Assembly (NCBI GenBank): GCA_002213445.1
Contig: NJIE01000022.1
Coordinates: 124,001-188,000, forward strand
Source: Xenophilus sp. AP218F
GTDB lineage: Bacteria > Pseudomonadota > Gammaproteobacteria > Burkholderiales > Chromobacteriaceae
Direction: 5' to 3'
Length of the DNA: 64,000 nt
Below the pieces are notes generated by a model, which saw nothing but the letters and a program-made list of their open reading frames with translations, had not been told where the DNA came from and did not search any database. Shown here piece by piece: positions 28,067 through 37,053 of this stretch; position 1 is the stretch's first letter; every line of letters starts with the position of its first letter. The position numbers were made by a program, and so were the translations under genes.

Positions 28067-28783
28067 ATGAGCCCTGTGGCCAACGCCTTTGATATCAAAT
28101 CCGCCAGCCTGGACTTGCTGGCACTCTTGCTGCGCACCGACAATCTGGACGAACTGAGCCAGGCGCTGGATGCCCGCTTCGGCAGCGGCAACGACGCTCC
28201 CGCCGAGGCTTTCGTTCTGGATGTGGAGGCCCTGCCCAATCCGGCCGAGGCCGACTACGGCCGGCTGCTGCCCATGCTCAGCCGCCGCGGCATCCGCGCG
28301 GTGGCCTTGCGCCACCCGGATACCGCGCTGGCGCCCGTAGCCAGCCGTTACGGCCTGGCCTACGCCAGCAGCGCCGCCCAGCCGCGCTCGGTGCAGGCGA
28401 TTCAGGAGCCGACAGCCAAGCCGGCCGCCGAAGCGCCGATCGCCGCGCCCAGCTGCATGATCATCGACCGCCCGGTGCGCGCCGGCCAGCAGATCTACGC
28501 CAAGGGGGCCGATCTCGTGGTGCTGGCCATGGTCAGCGCCGGCGCCGAGGTGATCGCCGACGGCAACATCCATGTCTACGCTCCGCTGCGCGGCCGCGCC
28601 CTGGCCGGCGCCCGCGGCAACGCCGCCGCCCGCATCTTCACCCGCAGCATGGAGGCCGAACTGGTCTCCATCGCCGGCGTGTACCGCACCATAGAACAAG
28701 CCTTGCCTGCCAGCATCCTGGGCAAGCCCACCCAGATTTACCTTGAAAACGAGCGTCTGGTGATGACCGCGCTTGGCGAGTAA
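28067..28783 (+). CDS. minC: Septum site-determining protein MinC
   Basis: MinC blocks FtsZ ring assembly away from midcell. The 238 residues consist of a variable N-terminal FtsZ-interacting domain, an Ala/Pro linker around residues 110-125, and the C-terminal right-handed beta-helix. That helix carries 'RPVRAGQQIYAKGADLVVLAMVSAGAEVIADGNIHVYAPLRGRALAGARGN' in broken form (residues about 135-185), the conserved MinD-binding surface. It is the first gene of minC-minD-minE-oxyR, with 22 bases to minD. Confidence 0.97.
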   Translation: MSPVANAFDIKSASLDLLALLLRTDNLDELSQALDARFGSGNDAPAEAFVLDVEALPNPAEADYGRLLPMLSRRGIRAVALRHPDTALAPVASRYGLAYASSAAQPRSVQAIQEPTAKPAAEAPIAAPSCMIIDRPVRAGQQIYAKGADLVVLAMVSAGAEVIADGNIHVYAPLRGRALAGARGNAAARIFTRSMEAELVSIAGVYRTIEQALPASILGKPTQIYLENERLVMTALGE

Positions 28784-28805
28784 CACACTACCAAAGGACA
28801 CCCCC

Positions 28806-29618
28806 GTGGCAAAAATCATCGTTGTGACATCCGGCAAGGGTGGCGTAGGCAAGACCACCACCAGCGCGAGCTTTGCCTCCGGCTTGGCGCTGCGCGGCCA
28901 CAAGACCGTGGTGATCGACTTCGACGTCGGCCTGCGCAACCTGGACCTGATCATGGGTTGCGAACGCCGCGTGGTATACGACCTGATCAACGTCGTCAAC
29001 GGCGAAGCCAGCCTGAACCAGGCGCTGATCAAGGACAAGAACTGCGACAACCTCTACATCATCCCCGCCTCGCAAACCCGCGACAAAGACGCGCTGACGC
29101 TGGACGGCGTGGAAAAGGTGCTCAACGAACTGGCTGAAACCGGCTTCGAATACATCGTCTGCGACTCTCCGGCCGGCATCGAAAAGGGCGCGCTGATGGC
29201 GCTCTATTTCGCCGATGAGGCGCTGATCGTCACCAACCCGGAAGTATCGTCGGTGCGCGACTCCGACCGCATTCTGGGCATCCTCTCCTCCAAGTCCAAG
29301 CGCGCCGAGGAAAGCCGCGAGCCGGTGAAGGAACACCTGCTGATCACCCGCTACGCGCCGGGCCGCGTGGAAAAGGGCGAGATGCTGTCGGTGGAAGACG
29401 TGAAGGAAATCCTGCGGGTGCCGCTGATCGGCGTCATCCCCGAATCGCAAAGCGTGCTGCAAGCCTCCAACTCGGGCACTCCGGCCATCCACCTGAAAGG
29501 TTCCGACGTGGCCGAAGCCTATTCCGACGTAGTGGCGCGTTTCCTGGGCGAAGAACGCCCGATGCGCTTCCTGGACGCCCCCAAGGTGGGCATCCTCAAG
29601 CGCCTTTTTGGAGGTTAA
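28806..29618 (+). CDS. minD: Septum site-determining ATPase MinD
   Basis: MinD is the membrane-associated ATPase that recruits MinC and oscillates under MinE control. The deviant Walker A motif KGGVGKTT is near residue 12, and 'DFDVGLRNLDLIMG' and 'CDSPAGIE' are the switch regions. The C-terminus 'KVGILKRLFGG' is the amphipathic membrane-targeting helix. I chose the GTG at 28806 (VAKIIVV). It gives the standard 270 residues and has AAAGGA upstream, whereas the open frame starting inside minC has no ribosome site. Confidence 0.98.
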   Translation: MAKIIVVTSGKGGVGKTTTSASFASGLALRGHKTVVIDFDVGLRNLDLIMGCERRVVYDLINVVNGEASLNQALIKDKNCDNLYIIPASQTRDKDALTLDGVEKVLNELAETGFEYIVCDSPAGIEKGALMALYFADEALIVTNPEVSSVRDSDRILGILSSKSKRAEESREPVKEHLLITRYAPGRVEKGEMLSVEDVKEILRVPLIGVIPESQSVLQASNSGTPAIHLKGSDVAEAYSDVVARFLGEERPMRFLDAPKVGILKRLFGG

Positions 29619-29621
29619 GCA

Positions 29622-29879
29622 ATGTCCCTAATCGACATGATCTTTGGCAAGCGCCAGAAAACCGCCGCGATCGCCAGAGAACGCCTGCAAATCATCCTGG
29701 CTCATGAGCGCAACGGCCGCCACGCGCCGGACTACCTGCCCGCGCTGCAGCGCGAGCTGATGGAAGTGATCTCCAAATACGTCGCCGTCAATCTGGAAGA
29801 CATCAAGGTGCAGGTGGAACGCCAGGACGATTACGAAGTGCTGGAAGTCAACATCGTGCTGCCGGAAAACCAGCGCTAA
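29622..29879 (+). CDS. minE: Cell division topological specificity factor MinE
   Basis: MinE stimulates MinD ATPase and drives the pole-to-pole oscillation. The 85-residue length is usual. The N-terminal membrane/MinD-contact segment is followed by '[17 protein letters not shown]', the anti-MinCD helix, and a C-terminal dimerisation domain. It begins 3 bases after minD and is followed 3 bases later by oxyR, so the four genes are translationally close. Confidence 0.97.
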   Translation: MSLIDMIFGKRQKTAAIARERLQIILAHERNGRHAPDYLPALQRELMEVISKYVAVNLEDIKVQVERQDDYEVLEVNIVLPENQR

Positions 29880-29882
29880 GCC

Positions 29883-30821
29883 ATGACGCTGACCGAACTC
29901 CGCTACATCGTGGCCGTGGCGCGCGAGCGCCACTTCGGCCGCGCGGCGCAAAGCTGCTTCGTCAGCCAGCCGACGCTGTCCATAGCCATCAAGAAGCTGG
30001 AAGACGAACTGGGGGTGACGCTATTCGAACGCGGCGGCCCGGAAGTGGCCGTCACGGAAATCGGCGAACGCATCATCGAACAGTCGCAACGCGTGCTGGA
30101 GGAAGCCGAGGCGGTCAAGCGCCTGGCCGGAGAGCACCAGAACGAACTGGTGGGGCCGCTGAAGCTGGGGGTGATCTTCACCATCAGCCCCTATCTCTTG
30201 CCCCGGTTGATTCCGGCGCTGCGCATTCTGGCGCCGGACATGCCGCTGATTCTGGAAGAAAACTACACCGCGCGGCTGGCCGAAATGCTCAAGCGCGGCG
30301 AAGTGGACGCCATCATCGTCGCCGACCCCTTCGAGGAAAACGGCGTCGAAGCCTGGCCCTTGTACGACGAGCCTTTCGTCGTCGCCACGCCCAAGGGCCA
30401 CCCCTGGGAAAAACAGGCCAGGATCGACACCTGCCAGCTGGCCGAAGAAAGCGTGCTGCTGCTGACTCAGGGCAACTGTTTCCGCGACCAGGTGCTGCAA
30501 GCCTGCAACGAGCTGTCCAGCCGCCAGAATTTCGGCGGCAACCTGGCCAGCACGCTGCAAGGCAGCTCGCTCAACACCATACGCCACATGGTGGCCAGCG
30601 GCATGGGCGTCACCGTGATGCCGGCCACCTCGGTCGGCCCCGGCGACGAAGCGTTGCTGTCGGTGATGCCGTTCAGCGCGCCAGTGCCGCATCGCCGGGT
30701 GCTGCTGGTGACGCGCAAGCAGTTTTTCCGCAAAAAAGCCATCGATACCCTGCAGCAGGCGGTCTTCCGCTCCGGACTGGAAGGCGTCGTGATGCTGGAA
30801 GGCGAGCCCAGGCTGGCCTGA
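29883..30821 (+). CDS. oxyR: Hydrogen peroxide sensor regulator OxyR
   Basis: OxyR is a LysR-type activator that senses peroxide through an intramolecular disulfide. The 312 residues include the N-terminal winged helix-turn-helix and the redox loop 'GNCFRDQVLQAC'. Its two cysteines fall at residues 199 and 208, the same positions as the sensing pair in E. coli OxyR, which makes the assignment firm. It starts 3 bases after minE. An OxyR gene directly behind minCDE is also known in Neisseria. No catalase or peroxiredoxin gene is nearby. Confidence 0.95.
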   Translation: MTLTELRYIVAVARERHFGRAAQSCFVSQPTLSIAIKKLEDELGVTLFERGGPEVAVTEIGERIIEQSQRVLEEAEAVKRLAGEHQNELVGPLKLGVIFTISPYLLPRLIPALRILAPDMPLILEENYTARLAEMLKRGEVDAIIVADPFEENGVEAWPLYDEPFVVATPKGHPWEKQARIDTCQLAEESVLLLTQGNCFRDQVLQACNELSSRQNFGGNLASTLQGSSLNTIRHMVASGMGVTVMPATSVGPGDEALLSVMPFSAPVPHRRVLLVTRKQFFRKKAIDTLQQAVFRSGLEGVVMLEGEPRLA

Positions 30822-30840
30822 GCATGCTCCCGTCTCCATC

Positions 30841-30871
30841 GCCCGCCCGGCCTGGCCGCGGCGGGCTTTTT
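30841..30871 (+). terminator. Rho-independent terminator of the min-oxyR operon
   Basis: GCCCGCC (30841-30847) and GGCGGGC (30860-30866) form a stem followed by five T residues. Confidence 0.8.
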
Positions 30872-30966
30872 CACGAACAGCCGCCATGCCAATAGAATAG
30901 GCCATGCGCCCGCAGCCCAGGCCATGCTAAAGTCATCACCCCGCCACCCAACGGAACCAGCGCGCC

Positions 30967-32991
30967 ATGAACGCCAACCCTTTGCTGCAAGACTGGACCA
31001 CCCCTTACCAGTTGCCGCCTTTCGACCAGATCCGCCCAGAACACTTCGAGCCGGCTTTTGACGTCCTGTTCGCCGCGCATCTGGCGCAGATCGACGCGCT
31101 GGCCGCGCTGACCGAAGCCCCCAGCTTCGACAACACCGCCGTCGCCTTTGATCGCAGCGGCCTGCCGCTTGACCGCGTCCAGCTATTGCTGGACAACCTC
31201 ACCGGCTCGGAAACTTCGCCCGAGCTGCAGGAAGTGGAACGCCGCATGGCGCCGCGCCTGGCCGACCATCATAGCGCCATCTACATGCACGCCGGCTTCT
31301 TCGCCCGGCTGGACGCCGTTCACCAGCAGCGCCACGCGCTGGGACTGGGCGAGGAACAACTGCGGCTGCTGGATCTGATCCACCGCGACTTCGTGCGCGC
31401 CGGCGCCAAGCTGCGAGGCGCAGCGCGCGCGCGCTACGCCGCCGTGGCCGCCCAGCTGGCCGAGCTGACTACCGCCTTCAGCCAGAACGTGCTGGCCGAC
31501 GAAGCCGAATACGCGCTGCCTCTGGGCGACGACGACCTGGCCGGCCTGCCGGTTTTCCTCGTCGACAGCGCCCGCGCCGCCGCCGAGGCCCGCCAGCGAC
31601 CCGGCCGGACGATCACCCTGTCGCGCTCCTCGGTGGTGCCCTTCCTCACCTTCTCCGCCCGCCGCGACCTGCGCGAGCAAGTCTGGCGCGCCTGGACCGG
31701 CCGCGGCGAGCACCCGCGGCGCGACAACCGCCCGCTGGCCAGGCGCATCCTGGCGTTGCGCGTGGAACAAGCGCAGTTGCTGGGCTTCGCCAACTACGCC
31801 GACTACGCCATCGCCAATCGCATGGCCGGCGCGCCGGCGGCGGTGCACGCGCTGATGGAGCAGGTGTGGGAGCCGGCCAAGGCCCGTTTCGAGGCGGAAA
31901 AAACCATGCTGCGCGAAGAGGCCGCCCGCCTGGGCGAGCCGACGGCGATCCAGCCCTGGGACTGGTTCTACCTGGCCGAGAAGGTGCGCATCGCCCGCTA
32001 CGCGCTAGACGATGCGGAACTCAAGCCCTACTTCAGCCTGGACAACATGATCGCAGCCATGTTCGACGTCGCCGGCCGCTTGTTCGGCGTCAGCTTCATC
32101 GAGCGCCGCGATCTCAAGCTTTACCACCCGGACGCGCGCGCCTGGGAGGTCAGCCGCGCCGGCCGGATCATCGGCCTGTTCCTCGGCGACAACTTCGCCC
32201 GCCCAAGCAAACGCGGCGGCGCCTGGATGAGCGTTTACCGCTCGCAAGCGCGCAACGGCGGAGAGGCGCTACCCATCGTCGTCAACAACAACAACTTCGC
32301 CAAGGCCGGCCACGGCCCGACGCTGCTCAGCTTCGACGACGTGCGCACCTTGTTTCACGAGTTCGGCCACGGCCTGCACGGCCTGCTGTCCGATGTGGAA
32401 TATCGCCTGCTCGCCGGCCCCAACTGCCCGTGGGACTACGTCGAACTGCCGTCGCAGTTGCTGGAAAACTGGGCCCTGGTGCCGGCAGTGCTGGAAAAGC
32501 ACGCACGCCACGTCGAAACCGGCGCGGCGATCCCCGCCGAACTGGTGGCCAGGATCAAGAACGCCAGCCTGTTCAACCAGGGTTTCGAAACGGTGCGCTA
32601 CGCCGCCTCCACGCTGATCGACCTGGCGTTGCATCAGCGCGCCGACGCAGACGGCGTGGACATCGCCGCCTTCGAAGCCGCCGAACGCGAACGGCTGGGC
32701 ATCCCGCCCGAGGCCGGCATGAATCACCGCCCGCCGCATTTCGGCCATATCTTCTCCGACGACGGTTACGCCGCCGGCTACTACGTCTATATCTGGGCGG
32801 AGGTGCTGGAGGCGGAGGCGTTCGCCGCTTTCGAGGAGGCCGGCGACCCGTTCGATGCCGCCCTGGCGGACAAGCTGTACCGCCACGTCTACAGCGCCGG
32901 CGACGCGCGCGAGCAGCGCGCCGCCTTCCGCGCCTTCCGCGGCCGCGATCCCGAAGCCCGCGAAATGCTGAAGAAACGCGGCTTGCTGTAA
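30967..32991 (+). CDS. M3 family zinc metallopeptidase (oligopeptidase A / dipeptidyl carboxypeptidase type)
   Basis: This 674-residue soluble peptidase degrades short peptides. The zinc motif HEFGH is at residues 464-468 within TLFHEFGHGLHGLL. The distal ligand segment (ELPSQLLENWA) and the substrate-binding 'FGHIFSDDGYAAGYYVYIW' follow. The sequence around the active site is nearer to Dcp than to PrlC, yet the N-terminal half could be either. I therefore leave the symbol open. There is no signal peptide, so it acts in the cytoplasm. It is monocistronic, with a terminator at 33005-33036. Confidence 0.93.
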   Translation: MNANPLLQDWTTPYQLPPFDQIRPEHFEPAFDVLFAAHLAQIDALAALTEAPSFDNTAVAFDRSGLPLDRVQLLLDNLTGSETSPELQEVERRMAPRLADHHSAIYMHAGFFARLDAVHQQRHALGLGEEQLRLLDLIHRDFVRAGAKLRGAARARYAAVAAQLAELTTAFSQNVLADEAEYALPLGDDDLAGLPVFLVDSARAAAEARQRPGRTITLSRSSVVPFLTFSARRDLREQVWRAWTGRGEHPRRDNRPLARRILALRVEQAQLLGFANYADYAIANRMAGAPAAVHALMEQVWEPAKARFEAEKTMLREEAARLGEPTAIQPWDWFYLAEKVRIARYALDDAELKPYFSLDNMIAAMFDVAGRLFGVSFIERRDLKLYHPDARAWEVSRAGRIIGLFLGDNFARPSKRGGAWMSVYRSQARNGGEALPIVVNNNNFAKAGHGPTLLSFDDVRTLFHEFGHGLHGLLSDVEYRLLAGPNCPWDYVELPSQLLENWALVPAVLEKHARHVETGAAIPAELVARIKNASLFNQGFETVRYAASTLIDLALHQRADADGVDIAAFEAAERERLGIPPEAGMNHRPPHFGHIFSDDGYAAGYYVYIWAEVLEAEAFAAFEEAGDPFDAALADKLYRHVYSAGDAREQRAAFRAFRGRDPEAREMLKKRGLL

Positions 32992-33004
32992 CGCCGTCCG
33001 CGCC

Positions 33005-33036
33005 GTCCAGCCCGGCTCCGGTCGGGCTGGACGCGC
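33005..33036 (+). terminator. Rho-independent terminator after M3 peptidase
   Basis: GTCCAGCCCG (33005-33014) and CGGGCTGGAC (33023-33032) form a 10-bp stem, with T residues shortly after. Confidence 0.7.
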
Positions 33037-33198
33037 TTTTCCGACGCCGGATCGCCTCCTCGCCACCCGGCGTCCCGCTCCGCCGCCCACGGATACCACA
33101 CCTTGGAAGCGGTTTTCGCGGCGAAGAGGGCAAGCCGCGCGGCGCGTGATACTCTGAAAGCCAATCTGCCACCCTCTCCGGAACCGCCGAAGCCAGCC

Positions 33199-33654
33199 AT
33201 GTCAGACCTCTTGTCCACGCCCGACCTGCGCGCCGCCATGGAAGCCTTTTTCCACGCCTACAAGGCCTTTACCGCCAAGCCGGACGAAATGCTGGCCAAA
33301 CGCGGGCTGGCGCGCGTCCACCACCGCATCCTGTTCTTCGTCGCCCGCTATCCGGGCTTGTCGGTCAAGGATTTGCTCGCCTCGCTGGGCGTCACCAAGC
33401 AGGCGATCAACATGCCGTTGCGCCAATTGATGGAGATGGGGCTGGTGGCGAGCCAGGCGGCCGCGCACGACAAGCGCGTCAAGCAATTGACGCTGAGCGA
33501 GGAAGGCCTGCGGCTGGAGGAGGCGCTGCACAGCGAGCAGCTCAAGTTGCTGCAACACGCCTTCATCCAGGCGGGAGAGTCCGCCACCGAGGGCTGGCTG
33601 CGGGTCAATCGCCAGCTGGCGGAGCATCATCATCGCCTGCAACAGCGCCATTAA
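33199..33654 (+). CDS. MarR-family transcriptional regulator
   Basis: This 151-residue winged-helix regulator has 'LARVHHRILFFVARYPGLSVKDLLASLGVTKQAINMPLRQL' spread over residues about 35-75, the MarR recognition helix. The wing 'DKRVKQLTLSEEG' carries the conserved DxR. The C-terminus is helical and His/Gln-rich. I chose the ATG at 33199 because it gives the usual MarR length, and the upstream extension is basic and atypical. Target genes are not obvious: its neighbours are a terminated M3 peptidase and convergent greB. Confidence 0.87.
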   Translation: MSDLLSTPDLRAAMEAFFHAYKAFTAKPDEMLAKRGLARVHHRILFFVARYPGLSVKDLLASLGVTKQAINMPLRQLMEMGLVASQAAAHDKRVKQLTLSEEGLRLEEALHSEQLKLLQHAFIQAGESATEGWLRVNRQLAEHHHRLQQRH

Positions 33655-33683
33655 CGCCGACAGGCACGGGATTCGCGCCTGCG

Positions 33684-33720
33684 AAAACGCCGCGCCCATG
33701 ACTGGGCGCGGCGTTTTTTC
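33684..33720. terminator. Bidirectional terminator between MarR gene and greB
   Basis: A 15-bp perfect stem (33684-33698 with 33703-33717) has a TGAC loop and T runs on both sides. Confidence 0.9.
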
Positions 33721-33743
33721 CGCGATGGCCGCAACGCTCCGCT

Positions 33744-34298
33744 TCAGCCTATCTTCTGGTAGCTCACTTCCAGGATTTCGATATCTTCGTCCCCATCCGG
33801 GCCGCGAAACAGCACGCTGTCGCCTTCGCGCGCCTTGAGCAGGGCGCGGGCGATCGGCGAAATCCAGCTGATGTGGCCGCGCGCCAGATCGATCTCGTCG
33901 ACGCCGACGATGGACAGCCGCTGCTCGCTGCCGTCGCCGCGCTCGATCAGCACGGTGGCGGAGAAGAAAATCTGGTCGGTGGCCTCCCGCGTTTCCGGGT
34001 CCACCACTTCGGCGATCTCCAGCCGCTTGGTCAGAAAGCGGATGCGGCGGTCGATCTCGCGCAAGCGGCGCTTGCCGTACAGATAGTCGCCGTTTTCCGA
34101 ACGGTCGCCGTTGCTGGCCGCCCAGTTGACGATCTGCACGATCTCCGGGCGCTCGCGGTGCACCAGATGGTAGAGCTCGTCCTTTAGCCGCTGCCAGCCG
34201 CCGGGCGTGATGTAGTTCTTGCTGGACGCCGGCAGCCGCTGCTCGGCCGGCACGTCGTCGTCGTGATGATCGTCTTCCTTGGTAAACGCCTTGCTCAT
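33744..34298 (-). CDS. greB: Transcription elongation factor GreB
   Basis: GreB enters the RNA polymerase secondary channel and triggers cleavage of backtracked transcripts. The 184 residues contain the N-terminal coiled coil with the acidic tip 'NGDRSENGDYLYGKRRLREID' region (about residues 65-85) and the C-terminal FKBP-like domain ending LEVSYQKIG. The 'YITPGGWQRLKDEL' start favours GreB over GreA. An unusual N-terminal extension rich in Asp and His (DDHHDDD) precedes the domain. It is the last gene of scpB-rluB-nudix-greB, 12 bases after the nudix gene. Confidence 0.95.
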   Translation of the reverse strand: MSKAFTKEDDHHDDDVPAEQRLPASSKNYITPGGWQRLKDELYHLVHRERPEIVQIVNWAASNGDRSENGDYLYGKRRLREIDRRIRFLTKRLEIAEVVDPETREATDQIFFSATVLIERGDGSEQRLSIVGVDEIDLARGHISWISPIARALLKAREGDSVLFRGPDGDEDIEILEVSYQKIG

Positions 34299-34310
34299 CC
34301 TATCCGTCCG

Positions 34311-34757
34311 TCAATGAGAATCGTCGGCGGCGGCCGGGACCGGCCGGCCGCGCAACAGCGCCAGACAATACGGCAACAAGGCTTTGGGGCGCAACTTGAT
34401 TTGCGATAACCGCGCTTCGTCCAGCCACTCCAGCGCGTACTGGTTGTCCGGCCCCATCTTGGCCATTTCCGGCCCGCCCAGCCGCATCATGCCGGCGTGC
34501 TTGCGCGCGACGAAAACGTGCTCGGTGCGCTCCTTGCCCTCCAGCACGCACAGCTTTTCCGGCCGCAGCCAGACGTTGAGCCCGGTTTCTTCGCGGGTTT
34601 CGCGCACGCAGGCGATGGCCGGCGTTTCGCTTTTCTTGATATTGCCGCCAGGCAGGACGTAATAGTCCTTGCCCTGCTTGATCCTATGCATCAGCAACAG
34701 CCGGCCGTCCTCGATGATGACGATGGCGGCGCGCTGCTTGCGCTCCGCTGCCGGCAT
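34311..34757 (-). CDS. Nudix hydrolase
   Basis: This is a Nudix-superfamily phosphohydrolase of about 148 residues. The Nudix box is intact: GGNIKKSETP continuing to RETREETGL, with the Glu residues that bind Mg. Members hydrolyse nucleoside diphosphates linked to another group, but the exact substrate cannot be read. I chose the ATG at 34757. A GTG at 34787 with GGGAG five bases upstream is an alternative and would add ten residues. It lies between rluB (with a terminator in the gap) and greB. Confidence 0.87.
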   Translation of the reverse strand: MPAAERKQRAAIVIIEDGRLLLMHRIKQGKDYYVLPGGNIKKSETPAIACVRETREETGLNVWLRPEKLCVLEGKERTEHVFVARKHAGMMRLGGPEMAKMGPDNQYALEWLDEARLSQIKLRPKALLPYCLALLRGRPVPAAADDSH

Positions 34758-34804
34758 GGCGCCGGTTTCACTGCTCAACGCTTCCACCCCTGCTCCCGCA
34801 TAAA

Positions 34805-34836
34805 GAAAACGGGCAACCGCCGTCAAGCCGTTACCC
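34805..34836 (-). terminator. Terminator after rluB
   Basis: On the minus strand GGGTAAC (34836-34830) and GTTGCCC (34817-34811) pair, with one G-T, followed by GTTTTC. Partial read-through into the nudix and greB genes is possible. Confidence 0.55.
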
Positions 34837-34882
34837 ATTCCGTTACCGCATCCGGCACGGCCGGGTCGCCCCGGCCGCTCTC

Positions 34883-36310
34883 TCAACCTTGCTGCTTGGC
34901 CGCGGCCTTCTTGCTGGCCGGGCGCTTGCGCGGGGCCGGGGCTTTCTTGCCGCCGGTCATGGTCAGGTTGGACCACTTCATCACCGCGGCCACTTCCGCC
35001 GGGTTCAGTTCGTAGAACTGGCCGCGCTTCAGGCGCGGAGGCAGGCCGATATTGCCGAAGCGCACGCGCATCAGGCGGCTCACGGTCAGGCCGAAGTGTT
35101 CGAACATGCGGCGCACTTCGCGGTTGCGGCCTTCCTTGATCACCACGTTGAACCACTGGTTGGCAGACTCTTCCTGGCCGCCGGTCTGGAAGATGCGGTC
35201 AAAGCGCGCCGGGCCGTCTTCCAGCTCCACGCCCTTGACCATTTCCTTCATGATTTCCGGGGTCAGTTCGCCCAGCACGCGCACCGAGTACTCGCGCTCC
35301 ACTTCGAAGCTGGGGTGCATCATGCGGTTGGCCAGCTCGCCGCTGGTGGTGATGAGCAGCAGGCCGGAGGTGTTGACGTCCAGACGGCCGATGGCTACCC
35401 AGCGGCTGGATTTGGCCTGCGGCAGGCGGTCGAACACGGTGACGCGGCCTTCCGGGTCGTCGCGGGACACGATCTCGCCCTCTTCCTTGTGATACATGAT
35501 CACGCGCGGCAGACGGTCCGGCCACTTCAGCTTGATCTGGTCGCCCTTGACCAGCACCTTGTCGTGCGGGCCGACCTTGTCGCCCAGGTTGGCCTTTTTG
35601 CCGTTGACCAGCACCAGGCCGGCTTCGATCCATTCTTCCATTTCGCGGCGCGAGCCGACGCCGGAGGACGCCAGCGCCTTCTGCAGGCGCACCGGTTCGA
35701 TTTCGTTCAGGTCGACGCGCACTTCCTTCAGCTTTTGCGCCTTGTTCTGGATGTCCTGGCTCGGGCTGCGCAGACGCAGCTTCTTGGCCTTCTGGATCTG
35801 CAGCTTGCCCTTGGCCTCGCCGCGCGGCTTGCCGTCGGCGCGGCCTTCGGCGTTGGCGGCCGGCTTGCGGCCCTTGGCGGCGTTGTCGCCGGCGGCCGGG
35901 CGGGCGGCGTTCTTGTTGCCGAAGCGACGCTCATGGTCCAGCGCCACGTTGCCGTTGATGTCGCCGTTGCTGTCGCGGCCGTACTGCGGGTTGCGCGCGG
36001 CGGCGGCCAGCGCTTGCTGCTCCTGCTCGCGACGGCTCAGCTTGAACAGCGGCACGCCGCCCTGGGTCGGCACCACCGGGTTGCCGTAGGCGTCGCGGGC
36101 CTGGCGCGGCTGGGCGCCGGCGCCGCGGCGCTGACCCTGGCCGCGCGGCGCGGCGGCGTCTTGCGGGAAGCGCGGCTTCTGATTGCGGGACTGGGGCTGG
36201 CCCTGGTTCTGGCGCGAGGAGGATTGCGGCTGGCGCGGCTGCGAGGTTTCGCGGCCTTTGACGCGCGCAACGGGCTGGCGCGCGTTGGTACGTTGTCCTT
36301 TGGTAGACAT
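34883..36310 (-). CDS. rluB: 23S rRNA pseudouridine(2605) synthase RluB with long basic N-terminal extension
   Basis: This is an RsuA/RluB-family pseudouridine synthase acting on 23S rRNA. The core begins about residue 205 with an S4 RNA-binding domain (VRLQKALASSGVGSRREMEEWI). The catalytic motif GRLDVNTSGLLL carries the active-site Asp. The first 200 residues or so are a disordered Arg/Gln/Pro/Ala-rich extension, and the C-terminus is Lys/Ala/Pro-rich. Both are common in betaproteobacterial RluB and likely aid ribosome binding. Total length is 475. It follows scpB by 37 bases, a conserved pairing. Confidence 0.94.
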   Translation of the reverse strand: MSTKGQRTNARQPVARVKGRETSQPRQPQSSSRQNQGQPQSRNQKPRFPQDAAAPRGQGQRRGAGAQPRQARDAYGNPVVPTQGGVPLFKLSRREQEQQALAAAARNPQYGRDSNGDINGNVALDHERRFGNKNAARPAAGDNAAKGRKPAANAEGRADGKPRGEAKGKLQIQKAKKLRLRSPSQDIQNKAQKLKEVRVDLNEIEPVRLQKALASSGVGSRREMEEWIEAGLVLVNGKKANLGDKVGPHDKVLVKGDQIKLKWPDRLPRVIMYHKEEGEIVSRDDPEGRVTVFDRLPQAKSSRWVAIGRLDVNTSGLLLITTSGELANRMMHPSFEVEREYSVRVLGELTPEIMKEMVKGVELEDGPARFDRIFQTGGQEESANQWFNVVIKEGRNREVRRMFEHFGLTVSRLMRVRFGNIGLPPRLKRGQFYELNPAEVAAVMKWSNLTMTGGKKAPAPRKRPASKKAAAKQQG

Positions 36311-36347
36311 GTATGTGCTCTTTCAGTAGGAGCGCCTGGCAGAAGGA

Positions 36348-36980
36348 TTATTCTGCGACTGGCTCTAAATTGTCCGCCTCATCGTCGAGGGGGATGTCGT
36401 CTGCGCCCGCATCGGGGCTGTTGTCTTGCGTCAGGGCTTCCGGCGCCACCAGCGTCCCCAGCTCCGCCAGCGGCGGCAGATCGTTGAGCGAGACAAAGCC
36501 CAGATCGTCGAGGAACTTGCGCGTGGTGGCGTACAGGCCCGGTCGACCAGGTACGTCCTTGTGCCCGATGACTTCGATCCAGCCCCGCTCGAGCAGGGTC
36601 TGCATCACATTGGTGGAGACCGATACGCCACGTATCGCTTCGATGTCGCCACGGGTCACAGGTTGTTTGTAGGCGATGATCGCCAGGGTTTCCATCACCG
36701 CCCGCGAATAGCGGGGCGGCTTCTCCGGATTGAGCCGGTTGAGGTAGGGCGTGAATTCGGCCCGCGCCCGAAAGCGCCAGCCGGATGCCAGCTTGACCAG
36801 CTCTATCCCGCGGCCGCGCCAATCGCCCTGGATATCGTCCAGAATGTCGTTGATCAGCGCGGCTTTGACTTCCTCGGTAAACAGTTTCTTCAACTGGGAA
36901 ACCGACAAGGGCTCTTGCGCGGTCAACAACGCCGTTTCCAGCACGATCTTCAGGTATTTTAAATCGGTGATGGTGGACAT
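36348..36980 (-). CDS. scpB: Segregation and condensation protein B
   Basis: ScpB is a kleisin-associated winged-helix protein that joins ScpA and Smc in chromosome condensation. The 210 residues show two winged-helix domains. '[18 protein letters not shown]' lies in the first. The second has '[29 protein letters not shown]' (about residues 90-120), the diagnostic ScpB segment. The C-terminus is acidic ([12 protein letters not shown]). It is the first gene of the scpB-rluB cluster. scpA is not in the window. Confidence 0.95.
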   Translation of the reverse strand: MSTITDLKYLKIVLETALLTAQEPLSVSQLKKLFTEEVKAALINDILDDIQGDWRGRGIELVKLASGWRFRARAEFTPYLNRLNPEKPPRYSRAVMETLAIIAYKQPVTRGDIEAIRGVSVSTNVMQTLLERGWIEVIGHKDVPGRPGLYATTRKFLDDLGFVSLNDLPPLAELGTLVAPEALTQDNSPDAGADDIPLDDEADNLEPVAE

Positions 36981-37053
36981 TGAACCGGACTGCCGGGAGC
37001 AAAATTAAGCGCGGGAAGTGGCGGATTCTACAGATTTTTCGCCAGCGAGACAA

